A DNA stretch of 64,000 nucleotides from Boesenbergia rotunda (lineage: Eukaryota > Streptophyta > Magnoliopsida > Zingiberales > Zingiberaceae). Both the position numbers and the translations under genes were made by a program. The notes under the pieces are model-generated. The model was not told the origin of the DNA and searched no databases. It saw nothing but the letters and a program-made list of their open reading frames with translations. Below, piece after piece: positions 23,241-35,110 of the stretch (positions are counted from its first letter, which is position 1; the number at the start of each line of letters is the position of its first letter). Location of the stretch: positions 1-64,000 of the forward strand of contig JAGFNQ010000280.1 of NCBI GenBank assembly GCA_024364735.1, given 5' to 3'.

Positions 23241-25306
23241 CGTTCCAATTTGCGCAGTTCCCTGGGTTTGGTTGGCTATGCCCGATGCTTGGTTGAGACT
23301 TCTCCAACATTTCATCATCCCTTACACGCCTGACCAGGAAAGGCGTGAAGTTTGTATGGACTGAAGCCTGCGAGACCAGCTTTCAGGAGTTGAAGCGGCA
23401 GTTGGTATCTGTACCAGTTCTAGTATGACATTCTGGAGAGGATGGTTTCACTCTGTATACTGATGCATCCCTCCTGGGACTAGGCGCAATAGTCACGCAG
23501 TATGGACGGGTGGTTGCTTGTGTTTCGCGGCAGTTGAAGGAGCATGAGAGGAACTACCCTGTTCACGACCTAGAGTTGAATGCTATCATTTTGCGTTGAA
23601 GATCTCAAGGCATTATCTTTATGGGATCGCCTTCGAGATCTCCACCGACCATCGGAGCCTTCAGTATCTATTCACTTAGCGAGAGCTGAATCTCCGACAG
23701 AAGAGCTGGATGGAGTTTCTGAAGGATTACGACTGTACCATTAGCTACCATCCTGGGAAAGCTAATGTAGTCGCCGACGCCTGAGTCGGAAGTCTAGAGC
23801 TGTTTGGCATGCCACCGAGTGATGGTCACAGATTTGATTCAGAGTTTCTTTGAGCTGGGGTTAGAGGAGCAGTCTCGGACAGAGAGAGGACTGCTAGCGA
23901 CTTTGATAGCCCAGTCAGAGATTCGGACGAGGATCAGAGAGGCCCAGGCCAATGACCAGCATATTCAATTTCTGGGCAGCCAGACGATTTCGAGAGAGCA
24001 GTTGGATTTCACACGTGATGAGGAGGGTGTTCGGTACTTCCGAAGGAGGTTGTGTGTACCAGAGGCGCCCCCTGTCTTAGAGGAGTTGCTGCAGGAGGCT
24101 CACCGATCATGTTTTGTTATTCATCCGGGTAGCACTCGAATGTATCATGATTTGAGATGTTCATATTGTGGGAACTGCATAAAGAGAGACATAGCGGAGG
24201 TTGTTGCAAAATGTCTCGTTTATCAGCAGGTTAAGGTAGAGCATCAGAAACATGCTGGACTTTCCAGAGGATCCTCATTCCCGAGTGGAAGTGGGAGCAT
24301 ATCGCCATGGATTTCGTCATGGGTTTGCCGAGGACTAGGAGAGATCATGATGCGATTTGGGTAGTCGTGGACCGACTAACCAAATCTGCTCACTTTTTAG
24401 CTATCCGGAGGACAGACTCTCTTGATAGATTGACAGAGTTGTATTGCCGGGAGATAGTCAGATTGTACGGAGTTCCTTTGAGTATTATCTCGGATAGGGA
24501 TCCGCGTTTTACATCTTGGTTCTGGCAGAGTTTGTAGAGGGTTATCGGCACAGAGCTCCGTCTCAGCATAGCTTTTCATCCCCAGACACACGGACAGTCA
24601 GAGCATATGATCCAGTCTTTAGAGGACTTGTTGCGCTCGTGTGTGAGGGACTTTGGGGGCAGTTGGGAGGACCATTTGCACTTGGTGGGGTTCACCTACA
24701 ACAACGGCTTTCATTCGGCGATATAGGGCACCGTTTGAGGCGTTGTACGGTAGGACATGCAGGACACCCACCCTCTGGGATGAAGTCGGTGAGACTCAGC
24801 TGTTGGGACCCCAGAGAGTTCAGCACGAGGCAGAGATAGTACAGACTGTCAGACGGAGATTTTTAATAGCGCAGGATCGCCAGAAAAGCTATGCTGACCA
24901 GAGGCGCAAACCCATAGAGTTTGCTGCGGGTGATCATGTTTTCCTCGAGTTTCACCCACGGAAGGAGTGGAACGTTTTGGTCTCAGAGGTGAGCTAGCTC
25001 CACGTTATATTGGTCCGTTCCAGATTTTGAAAAGGATTGAAGTTGTAGCTTATCGCCTTGCACTTCCACCATCTTTGATCAGCATCCACGACGTGTTCCA
25101 TGTATCTAGGCTAAGAGGTTATGTGCCCGATTCCACACACCTCTTATCTGAGGTCTCTGTTCCGCTCTAGCCTGACGCTACTTATAAGGAGGTACATGTA
25201 CGGATTTTGGGTTTCCGGGAGCGTCAGCTATGGAACAAGACGATCCGGCTAGTCAGGGTCGCATGACAGTATCATTCTGATGCGAAGACGATCTGGGAGC
25301 TCGAGG
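23240..25306 (+). pseudogene. Element D pol remnant: RT tail, RNase H, integrase, chromodomain-like end
   Basis: In order: an RT connection fragment; RNase H (FTLYTDASLLGLGAIV, then STDHRSLQYLF); integrase zinc-binding region (HRSCFVIHPGSTRMYHDL, C-x2-C altered to CLVYQQ); integrase core (MDFVMGLPRTRRDHDAIWVV, ISDRDPRFTSWFW, QTHGQSE in place of the usual QTDGQSE); the FHVSRLRGYVPD region; and a tail of chromodomain type (RILGFRERQLWNKTIRLVRV, YHSDAKTIWELEDT). Several frameshifts and stops break it, near 23425, 23620, 24280, 24535, 24725 and 25150. The last codons run straight into the 3' LTR with no polypurine tract. Confidence 0.87.
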
Positions 25307-25309
25307 ATA

Positions 25310-27779
25310 CTTTCTTTTCTCCAGCCGACTCCTTTGATTTCCGATCTCTCCCTCTCCTTCCCTCAATCGGTGCCACCAAACCTCGCCGATCGCTGGCCAT
25401 GGGTGTCGTTGGTGAGAGCCATAGCTTGTCTTCCTAGATCTCTTGATCGTGAGTCTTTCTTTCCCCAATCGAGCACTGTGCTGCCGAAAACTCTGGATAC
25501 GACAGGGACTCGTGCGCGGCTTCGTTGGTCGCTTGCACACCCAACGCCAATGGGGTTGAGATCGATTCCTGAGCGAGGAGGCTGGGGCTAAACACCAAGG
25601 TACAGATCTAGGGCATATCGATTTTCTTCTTCCCTATGACGAACTGGCTCGTTTTCGCTTGGTGTGAATCTAGGGCTTGTGAGGGCGGTCTTGGGAAGAA
25701 GATTCGTGTCTACTCCTTGGCTGATCCGTTGCATCCAAGCAAAGGATTTTCGGCGATCACAAATCCAGCTTGATAATGGGTAAGATTTCATATGATTGTG
25801 CTGACCTTAAGATGGATTTGTGATATGGTTTTGTATACGGATTTGGATGCCTATTCTTGATGATGCATTATTATCTTGGACCGGTGTAGGGATGAGAGGA
25901 TTAGATTTCGAATTGGGATTCATTCTTCTGGTTCTTGGAGTTTATCCTGTGATATGCTTCGGATTGCAGAAGCTTAACAGGATTACAGATCAGAGTTGAT
26001 TTCATGTATTTCAGTTGGATTTGATTAAGGTTTGTGGTTTGTTTCTGTTGGTTTCGATCCGAGATTAGGGTTTTTGGTCTCTGTTCTCTGTTATTGGATC
26101 TTGGAATCCTTGGTTTTGATTAGAGCGGCCATTCGTTCTTTCTTGTCTTTGAGCTGGTTTCACTTTGTCGTGAGTGTATGGGTTGATCATGAGTTGAGGG
26201 ATTAATTGAAGGGTTTAATTGGGATTAGTTAATCGTAATTAACCCTAATTAATCAAATGAGTGATTGATTAGGATTAATTGATTAGAGTTAATCCTAATT
26301 AAATTAGAAGTTATATTCGGCTAAATGTTTTGTATTTTGTTGCAGGATATTGAGTGTCGCGGCTATCTGCGTCGCGGATATTATTTTGGACGGGGGTTCG
26401 CGTCGCTTGGAGTACGTTATATCGAGGCGGGTACCTCTTTTATGCATAGTTAGACATAGTTAGCAGTAGGGATATCTGATATTTTTATCTTTGTGCTCTT
26501 ACATCGGTAGTTGTATCCGTTAGTTTACTGCTTACTATATCTGTATGGATTGATGATGCATAGTTTACCTTATACCTTACGTTAGGATTTAGGTATTGGT
26601 GCATACCGGTTATATGGACTACTGCATATCATGTAGATGACAGCAGGGATAGATAGTGGATGATGCATGGGATAGTGACACGCATCATTATTGCACGTAG
26701 CATAGGGGACGACCTTTGACTCCCTGGAGGTTGAGATGGCCGTCGTACTTGCTACTCGTGTAGGGGCATATGTAGGCGACCCTTGACTCCCCTAGTGGTT
26801 GAGATGGGCCGTCAGACCTACCACATGACCTGTCGTGCAGCCCCGTTGGCGGACCCGGGCACTACAGCAGGTCCCCTACCTATCCGATGATAGCAGGGAC
26901 GTTTAGAGCGTTACTTCACCCGATGGTGGGGTACGTTTATGGTCTCCGACCCTACCCATTCGGTCTCGCGTGTACCGCCTCATAGACCGTCTGTTCGTGC
27001 AGGGAAGACCAGGTCAGAGCCCTACCCACTCGGTTCACGTGCTTCCGTGACTTACACCGACTGGCGTCAGGGGTGACCCATGTTGCATCATGAGCATACT
27101 CTGCATCTCTGCACTTGTTTGTGTTTGCTGCACATGATTGTTGAACTTGGTTGACATGCATACTACCGGGTTTGGATCGATGCAGGTAGGTATGTAGTTC
27201 CTTTACTGCTTATAGTTCAGTTCTGCATTTCTTTTTACTACAGTTATCTTCAGTATTATGGTAGATAGATAGACGGTGACTTACTGCTATTATTTTCTTC
27301 CTGTGCATATCAGTCTGTATTCGCTGAGTTCTTAGGACTCACCCCGTTAGCTCCCTGTTTTTATTTCAGGATGATTGTCTGGAGTGCCCGGCAGCCTGTC
27401 CCAGTTCGTGTATTTCTTCGAGATGATTCCGGGATGTCTCTTTTACTTTGTTGGTGGTACATGTTGGTACCCGTTTTCTGTTTCTTTTACTTTACTTTTC
27501 CGCTGCTATATTCGTGTTTGATTTTGCCATTTTATACGGCGGTATAGTTGTACTTTTGTGAGCCATGAAGGCCTTGTGCTTTGCGTTTGTCGTAAGTCGT
27601 ACCGGTACGCAGCTTTGTCGTCGTTTTCGCTTTTGGTGATTTCAGACGGTTGTTCCAGCCCTATAGGCTGTGGTACAATCATCTGAGGTGGTCGTAGAGG
27701 TTAGGTTTCTGAATTGTCCGTCGGTCGAGGGAGTGGCAGTCCGGTCGGTATCGGGCGGGCAACTCCTCGGGGCGTGACA
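25310..27779 (+). repeat. 3' LTR of element D, 5'-truncated
   Basis: Collinear with 18385-20853 and ending in GGGGCGTGACA. It lacks the first part of the LTR and begins directly after the ELEDT codons of pol, indicating a deletion of the polypurine tract and the LTR start. Confidence 0.9.
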
Positions 27780-27787
27780 ATTTATTA

Positions 27788-27966
27788 TAGCTCAATTGGT
27801 ACCAGGATTCAGGAACTTTAGTACTTAGCCTGGAGGTCTAGAGTTCGAATCCTGGGGAAGGCAAAAACCCACTGCCAGGAGTGGGAAGACCGTAGGGTCG
27901 CCGGCCTAGAGGGTTGCCTGCGGGGACCATAGAGGCGGGGCCGCTACTTAAAAAGGCGCCTTTTTA
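27788..27966 (+). mobile_element. tRNA-derived SINE (copy E1)
   Basis: It starts with an A-box-like TAGCTCAATTGG (27788-27799) and has a B-box-like GAGTTCGAATCC (27841-27852), the internal pol III promoter of tRNA-derived SINEs. The body then differs from the neighbouring copy and ends near GGGGCCGCTACTTAAAAAGGCGCC. It is not a functional tRNA, since no acceptor stem or CCA-proximal pairing closes it. Confidence 0.75.
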
Positions 27967-28388
27967 TTGTAACGACCCGGCCCCTCGGCCCCTTGGGCGG
28001 CCCAACTGGCAGCCCACTTGGCGACCCCTTATGTCGTCAACCGACGACCATTGGCCGTGCCGTTACTCACAAGTACTTTCCACCCCTGGCCAGTGGATTT
28101 TTGCCTTCCTCAGGATTCAAACTCTAGACCTCCAGGCTAAGTACTAAAGTTTATGAATCCTGATACCAATTGAGCTATAGCTCAATTGGTATCAGGATTC
28201 ATAAACTTTAGTACTTAGCCTGGAGGTCTAGAGTTCGAATCCTGAGGAATGCAAAAATCCATTGGCCAGGGGTGGAAAGTACTTGTGAGTAACGGCACGG
28301 CCAATGGTCGTCGGTTGACGACATAAGGGGTCGCCAAGTGGGCCGCCAGTTGGGCCGCCCAAGGGGCCGAGGGGCGGGGTCGTTACAA
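27967..28388. repeat. Head-to-head SINE pair forming a 422-bp palindrome
   Basis: The arms 27967-28177 and 28178-28388 are reverse complements with no spacer and no net indel. About six mismatches are seen by eye in 211 bp. Each arm is a SINE whose A box (28178-28189) and B box (28231-28242) match copy E1; its 3' body differs. The centre is GAGCTA|TAGCTC, the two 5' ends back to back. Confidence 0.92.
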
Positions 28389-29260
28389 ATCTTACTATCT
28401 CGTCAACCTAACTTTTTGACAAGTAAAATCAATAGTTGATTAACTTCGGCCCTGTAAAATAATAGCAGTGACTCCGATGGGGAGGATACTATTATTCACA
28501 TCGAAGTGTTTACCATTACACGACACTAAAAAAATTATTTTCGATTATATACCTTCTGATGGGGAAGTGCACACGCTCTTTAATAATTTTTTATAGTCTT
28601 TTCTGACCCAGTGATCCGCAGAACAAGTCCATCCGATGGGGAGGAAGGCACTCAGAGCCGACCACAGACTTGTTCGCATCACTTGTCAGATTGTAATGGA
28701 GGCCATGGGACCCTTAGGGTCCCTCTTCCACTTAGTAATTTATTACGAGGAATTTTAACTAGCACGCACACAACAAGCACATAACCAACATAATGAAAAA
28801 GAAAATCCTAGATTTTTCAACTTTTCATGGCCTTGGTCTCCAATGCGCCTCCAGTCGTGTCGTCACCTCATCCGCTCCTCCCTTCCTTATGCGCAAGCCA
28901 CCTTGAGGGATCTCCAAGCCGAGATGATTAGCTAATTATTTACATCATTAATCCTAAACTCCACAAAGGAGTGTACATAAAATCTAGATCAAATGTAAAC
29001 AAAAAGCACGGCTAAACATGTGTCGTATTCAATTTCAAAAAATTAAATACTACCTAGCCTCGTCAACCCTGAGGATTAATTAATTTACAAAAATATTGCA
29101 TAACCATTCACACAACAATTATTTGGCCATGATAAGTTGGAATCTCGTGCCTGCAACACAAAGTTAGCTTACACACATCCACATATCATCTAGCAAAATA
29201 AAATGTATGAAAAAATGCAAAAAATTAACCAATCCTAAACACACAAAATCGGAAACCTCA
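28389..29260 (-). other. Leader remnant of copia-type element F
   Basis: Non-coding. It has three GATGGGGA words at 28476, 28558 and 28635 (about 80 bp apart). No gag is present to its left because the SINE block and element D interrupt or replace it. Confidence 0.6.
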
Positions 29261-29272
29261 ACTCTGATACCA
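29261..29272 (-). other. Primer binding site of element F
   Basis: The minus strand reads TGGTATCAGAGT, adjacent to the LTR start at 29275. Confidence 0.8.
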
Positions 29273-29274
29273 AT

Positions 29275-31062
29275 TGTTGGGTATGGCTGGGACCTAATCG
29301 AATACTTGGTCGCCCTTGAGAGACCTCTCCATGTCTACCGATTAAAACTTAATCCGAATGGAGACCCGTCTCCCAATGACCATCTCATCATCGTATCGTT
29401 CGGTACGAATTATAACTTGGCCAATCACAAAGATCGTGCCTTGTAATTCTTCTAACCGAATGACCGCGGAAGAGATGACGAGTAAATCACCGGTTCTTGT
29501 GTTTATGGTCGAGGTCCAATTAGTTAATTATTAACCATGATAATAAATCAAAATAATTAACTTTCACACATGAAATGACGAGGCAAAGTATAAAGGCACA
29601 AAATAATATAAGGAGCTTAGGGAGAGATTTATACCTTCCCTTTACCTCGCGACCTTCTACCTTATGTCCCTCCCTACCCGGACGTCGTGTGGGCGATGAG
29701 CTACAGGGAACTAAGATCACCAAAGCCCTCCAAAACACCTCTTCTCCTTGCCCTAGTCGAAACCCTAATCAAGGGTTGCACCGTCGGGTTCTTCTCCTTC
29801 CACGCGCGCCGCTGGCCAACCGAGAGCTCCCGAGGTCGCCAGCCACCAGTCCTGTGATCAACAGAGGTTGAGGAAGGTGAAGAAGAGTGAGAGGAGGGAA
29901 GAAGAAGCCTTTTCTTCTTACCTAAACCCGCCGCCAACCCTCTACTAGTCCCCCTCACCGCCGGCGCCCTTTCTCCTCGCCGCCGGCCCTCCTCCAACCT
30001 CCTCAAGGCGAGCTCTGGCCACTAGCTGATAAGGGAGATGATCTTCCCCTTCCTAGCAGCCCACACTGAGTGAGAAGAAGGAGAGAACAAGAAGAGATGA
30101 AAACTTCTCTTCTTGTATGCGTCGGCGCCCTAGGAGAGAGAAGGAGAGGGAGAGAGACCAAGGGTTTTGTGAATTAGATTGTCTAGCCTTGGTTTCATGA
30201 TCCCATGGGGTATATATAAGGCTAATGTAGGGACCAAGAGGAGGAGTTGAATCTTGGCCCACTAATGGATCTAAACTCGATCCATTAATTAAGATCCATT
30301 CCACTAAAGGATCTTAATTAAACTTCCTCACCAACCCCCATATTTTTCATATGGGCTCCACATATTATGAGTCATCCATCCCCCCATGTTTAAGATATGG
30401 AATGTCTATTAATTAATTTAAATTACTGACAATTTAAAGTAATCAACTTCTGGATCCTTGATCAGTACCACTCAACCTTATCATCATGTTGGATCAAATC
30501 CACCTGCAGGGTTTAACTTGATGAACCTTTTGAACTCATCAAGGGGGCATCATCATCCCGACTCACTAGGACATAGATTCCGTCAATAATCAACAGCACA
30601 CCATATAATTAATATTATCTCCCAACTATCGAGCCTATCGATCTAACAGAATAGATCTCGCCCATTGGTAAATCAAAGAAATAATAATTAATAATATGTG
30701 CCCGTTATTATATCGGGATTTAGGGATCATACTCCATAATAATATCTGAGATCCTTATCATGTCAGTACAAATTGGATAACCTCTGGTTTTGGTCCTGTT
30801 CAATGTACTCGAAGCACGCTAGTGTAATTCTATGGTCAAGACCAACCACACCTAATTACACTACAATCATCCCGATGGTTTGTCCAATTCCATCTCTGCT
30901 GTGAGCCTCTACTTATACTACGCAAGAGACTGATAACATGATCTTCCGTGTAACACCATACATCATGTTATCTACAATGCGAAGTAAAGGACTTAATATA
31001 AACAAGCACCTAGTGTTGTTGTGATTCTCTTTTCAAAAATAAAGAAGATCTTAATATAAACA
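29275..31062 (-). repeat. 5' LTR of element F
   Basis: The plus strand starts TGTTGGGTATGGCTGGGACC next to the primer site. A likely end is ...TTAATATAAACA at 31062, inferred from the terminal CA and from the copia coding remnant that begins soon after. A TATA box is at 30211-30218. Length is about 1.79 kb. Confidence 0.72.
30211..30218 (-). promoter_or_regulatory. Probable TATA box of LTR F
   Basis: TATATATA followed on the minus strand by CCCCATGGGATC. The position in mid-LTR fits a U3/R boundary. Confidence 0.45.
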
Positions 31063-31099
31063 GAATATGTTTTTTAGTATACACATCTATCAGTTTCTT

Positions 31100-33560
31100 A
31101 ATTGTTTCTAAGATTATCCATATTCACATTTTTATGAGTTTTTTATTTGAACTGTCTTCTTTCTTCTCTTTGCAAAAAATATAATATTCCTTAATTCTAT
31201 TGTTGTTTCAACATGTACATCAAGAATTACTTATTTATGTACAACAAAATCGATATGTACTACTATTATTGTCATATCCAATAAATATACAGTCAATTAT
31301 CTTTGGTCCTATCTTAGTTTGCTTTGGCATAGACACTTTCACCTTAGCCAACCACTCCCACACTTTCAGATATTTATAAGAAGGCTTATGACCCTTTCAT
31401 AACTCAAAAGGAGTTTTATTTTTCTTTTGTGAGGGATTTTATTAAAAATATGATTTGCCGGTAAAATAGCTTCCCCCCATAAATTATGAGGTAAGCTCAA
31501 ACTTTTTAACATAATATTTATCATTTCTTTAAGAGTTTGATTTTTACGTTTAACAATCCCATTTGATTGAGAAGAGTAAAGAGCTATTGTCAACGAATAA
31601 TATGAATAATGAAGATTTTACATAAAATTCGTCAAATGTGTCATCATATTCTCCTACTCGGTCATTTCGAATTCTTTTAATTCGTTCACTGATTTGATTC
31701 TTAACTTTATTCTTATAATTTTTAAATGCTCTTCTAATATTTCATTTTTGCCTTTCAATAGATACATATAACAGTATCCAGTGCATTCATCAATAAAAGT
31801 AACAAAGTACTTTTGGCTTCCTCTAATTTGCATTAATTTTAAAGAACATATGCCACTATGAATTAATTCTAGAGGGATCATGCTTTTTTCCATAGAATGA
31901 AAAGACAACTTTGGGAGTGTTTGGGAGAGCTTTTACTTCTTGAAAAGTGATTCTTGTAGTGATTATCTTGAAGTTAGTAAGAAGCTAAAGCATGCAGTGT
32001 TTGGAAATAGAAGTCAAAAGCTGATACAAGGTAAAGTTTGAGTGTTTGGTGAATAATCACTTTTAAGCTTAATTTTTAATTAAATGACAATAATATCCTT
32101 AAACTATCAAAATTAATTTTTTTCAATTATCTAAATATAATTTTGATACATGATCTATAATATTTTATATATTTAATATTATATTTTAAATATTATATCA
32201 AAATTATTTTTTTAATAATATATATATATTTAAAAAAAAATATAAAGTTAATAAAAATATAAAAAATAATAAAATAATAAAATTTATATAAATTTATACA
32301 AATATGTATAAATTTTTTTGAAAATATAAATTATATAAAAATATAAGATTTTATTTAAAAATGTGATGGTAATTATGTAAAATAATAAATTTATTAAGGG
32401 TATAAATGTCAACTTTTAATTCTACACCATAAGCAAAAAAGCAGAAGCAGAAAAAAGCATCAAATTGTTGCTTCTAGCTTTTGAGTAAAAGTTGCAGAAG
32501 TTAAAGCAGAATCTGGCATTCCCAAACACTCAAAAGCACTTTTGCATGGCTAGAAGCTAAAAAGCAGTAAGCAGAAGCTCTCCCAAACACTCCCTTTGTC
32601 ATTTTAGCTTCAATACATATTTCACATTTATGTGTTGAATCAACATAAGTGTTGGCAATAAATTAAAATTTATAAGTTGCTGCAAAATATTAAAATGTAC
32701 ATGTCCAAGTCTAACATGACATACATTAGAACACTCGATAAAATAAGCAAAATTTATCATTTTATTGTCATTGAATTCACAATGTACAACCATTACATTC
32801 GTTTTGAATAGACCATTTTCTATGAATCCTCTGCTTATGAATTGATAATTTTTTTGTCAATACATATATATTTAACTTAAACACTAATCTAAACCCAACT
32901 TTGATAAGAGCCGACCCTAACACTAAATTCTTCCTAATGTCAGGAATATAAAACACATCAATTAGTGTCACTTCTTTGTCTAATTTCATCTTTAGTACCA
33001 CCTTACCAAGACTAACAATGTTTGAAGTTACAAAATTGCCCATGATTAGTTTTCTCCCATTAATAGAGGTGTAAGTTGAAAATTGGGTCTTGTCAGAGCA
33101 AATGTGGTGTGGCGCCAATATCAACCCACCACTGCCTTGGATTGCCCACCAAGTTAGCTTTAAATACAATGGCAATCAGGTCTAATTCTGACATGTCTAT
33201 TGACACTGACTTATCTTTAATCATGTGCACTTGAATGACTTTGTTTAGACATCGACAGTCTTTGGCCTTGTGATTCAGTTTGCCACAGTTGTGACATATT
33301 CCTTGGAACTTCTTGCCTCTCCCTTGGCTCTGTCCTTTGACAGGATACTTTCCCTTCTTGCCAATGTTTGGTTCCTATAAACTTCTTTGGTTTCTCGCCA
33401 TACGCGGGTGGAACAGGAGTTGTTGATGATAATCCATGAAGATTGCATGGAAAATTCGTCTTAAACTTGTTGGGTCTGGTGGTGGCGCAATCTGAGTGCG
33501 GATCGAGTGATAGTATACACCACTTTGGCGAAGTCAAGGCTGGAGTTGGACTTTATCTCT
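31100..33560 (-). pseudogene. Copia remnant G: gag end, protease, integrase, split by a MITE
   Basis: Right to left: a CCHC knuckle (ICHNCGKLNHKAKDC, frame-shifted from the open frame at 33537-33217); a protease with the active site altered to D-I-G (WVDIGATPHICSDK) and a FYIPDIRKNLVLGSALIKVG motif; a GAG-pre-integrase piece (CHVRLGHVHFNILQ); then after the MITE the integrase (LELIHSGICSLK, where the first Asp is replaced; FVTFIDECTGYCYMYLLKGK; SNGIVKRKNQTLKEM, where the Glu is replaced). Frameshifts and loss of two catalytic acids mark it as dead. Clade is perhaps Retrofit/Ale or Ivana-like, not certain. Confidence 0.85.
31913..32594. mobile_element. MITE, PIF/Harbinger (Tourist)-like, inside remnant G
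   Basis: Perfect 20-bp terminal inverted repeat GGGAGTGTTTGGGAGAGCTT, extended imperfectly inward, flanked by a 3-bp duplication TTT (31910-31912 and 32595-32597). It is 682 bp with a very AT-rich centre and no transposase. Removing it rejoins the remnant G reading frame across the site. Confidence 0.88.
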
Positions 33561-33569
33561 TTAAGATGA

Positions 33570-34027
33570 ATTTGTCCTGCACACAGTGCTCATAGAATAT
33601 AACAATTATTCCCAGGATGCAACAATTTTATCTTGTGATAGCAGTACTGTAAATCGCAAGACTTCTGAACCAAAGAGACTTCTCGAACTCTCCAAATGCA
33701 AGTATGGTATACAATGTTTGCTTTGATTTGAAATGGAAAAAATTGAGTGATTCAAATGAGGATGTGAGGCATTTTATTTATAGTAAATGAAGGGGAACCT
33801 CTTGGTTCAATTAGATCTCATCTATCTATTTTGAATTGGATGATCAAGATTGCATCCCTTCTCAAGAGACACGGTACCTTTTCATTAAATGACTTCCTTT
33901 TGAAATCAATGGTTTAGATCGAGCCAATGAAAAAGTACTTAAACCTTTCAAATTGGATGAACAAGATTTGCCAATTTTGATCCACCAATCTAGAATTAAT
34001 TTCTCATTCATGTTAAATTTCCAACAT
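33570..34027 (-). repeat. Possible short LTR next to remnant G
   Basis: Bounded by TGTCCTGCACAC on the left and TTAAATTTCCAACA on the right, in the place where the 5' LTR of G would lie. No primer site was recognised, so the assignment is weak. Confidence 0.35.
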
Positions 34028-34654
34028 GATCCCAAATTTTTTTAATGAGTTTGTGCTAAATTTATCGACGGTTCTGTAGATGTCAAAAACTCTTTAGATG
34101 AAATCTAGGATTTTGAATTTATGTTTGAGGGCATGGTGAGGAGGTTGCAAGAAAAGTTTGTGTCCATTTTGAGATGGCTAGGTCTAGCCATCAACGACTT
34201 TAGTGACTTTTGCCCAATAATCACTGATGGGCAAGGAGACCTCAACCACAAGTAACTAAGGTTTGCAAAAAATGAGGCGATTAAAATGAAAGGATTAAGG
34301 AGAAGGAGAGTGACAGACTCGCAACACAATGATTTAACCTTAAACAACTAACCTTTAGAGAAGATGTAGAACTTGACCGTCAACAATAAATATTAGAAGT
34401 TGGGTGTGTGGTTTAGTAAAACGTCCAACAATGTTAGAAGTAATCTCCTATTAGATTCTTCTATATTCAACCTCTTCAATATTTTCTTAGTGTATAAATT
34501 TCGAAAGAGTCCCAACAACATAGTACATAGATTTGTCTCTCACAAATCCTTCATTGAGAATCTCATCATCGAGATTTTTATATATATATATATAGATTGC
34601 AGAATTAAACGAGACATTATCCTTGATAATCGACAAGGAGGACAAGGAAAATGA
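34028..34654. other. Non-coding, unrecognised
   Basis: No coding or terminal-repeat structure was recognised. A short (TA)n run lies near 34579-34594. Confidence 0.5.
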
Positions 34655-35110
34655 TTGTGCTCCATAAACCTTCTTGTACACACAAATTTCATTTTCATTC
34701 TGTTAAATGTCAAACTAACTGTTTTATCAGAATGGAGATTCTAGCTTCAAATTGCTTACTTCAATCCATAAATGAGTCAATGCAATTTGCAAATCCTATC
34801 TATGTATCATATACACATCCTCGATCAAATTCTAATTTAAGAATGAGATCTTGATGTCTATCAGTCATATCTCATAGTCATGATATACAACTATTTTAGT
34901 AGAATTTCAATTGACCTAATCATGATTATTGGTGTGAAGAGGTTTCATAATAGACAACACCTTATCTTTGGTGGTGATCTTTTTCCACAAGCCGACTTTA
35001 CACGTCTATCCATTGTCATACATGCTTATTCCTCCTTAAAGACCTACTTGCACCCGATAGGTTTGATCCCTTCAAATGGCTTCTTGCCATGTCTTAGAAT
35101 CGATAACATG
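34655..35110 (-). pseudogene. Copia reverse transcriptase fragment
   Basis: The minus strand keeps PFEGIKPIGCK, YHDYEI, SFLN-NLIEDVYMI and CVYKK, which line up with the same stretch of RT in element A (1200-740). Several stops and frameshifts are present. It is an old fragment; no other domain was found attached. Confidence 0.7.

Larger units (their letters stand above)
18170..27779 (+). mobile_element. Element D: Ty3/gypsy chromovirus (Tekay/Del type), internally decayed
   Basis: Two direct LTR copies (18385-20853 and 25310-27779 in common) flank a 4.4-kb internal region with a tRNA-Met primer site and a pol remnant ending in a chromodomain-like tail. By eye about 44 differences occur over about 2470 bp, roughly 1.8%. 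The gag, protease and most of RT are missing. No clear target duplication was found because the left LTR lacks a visible TG start. Confidence 0.9.

Noticed and set aside
27788..27860. tRNA gene suggested by A-box and B-box sequences
   Set aside because: No acceptor-stem pairing, and the sequence continues as a repeated SINE body; the same head recurs in the palindrome arms.
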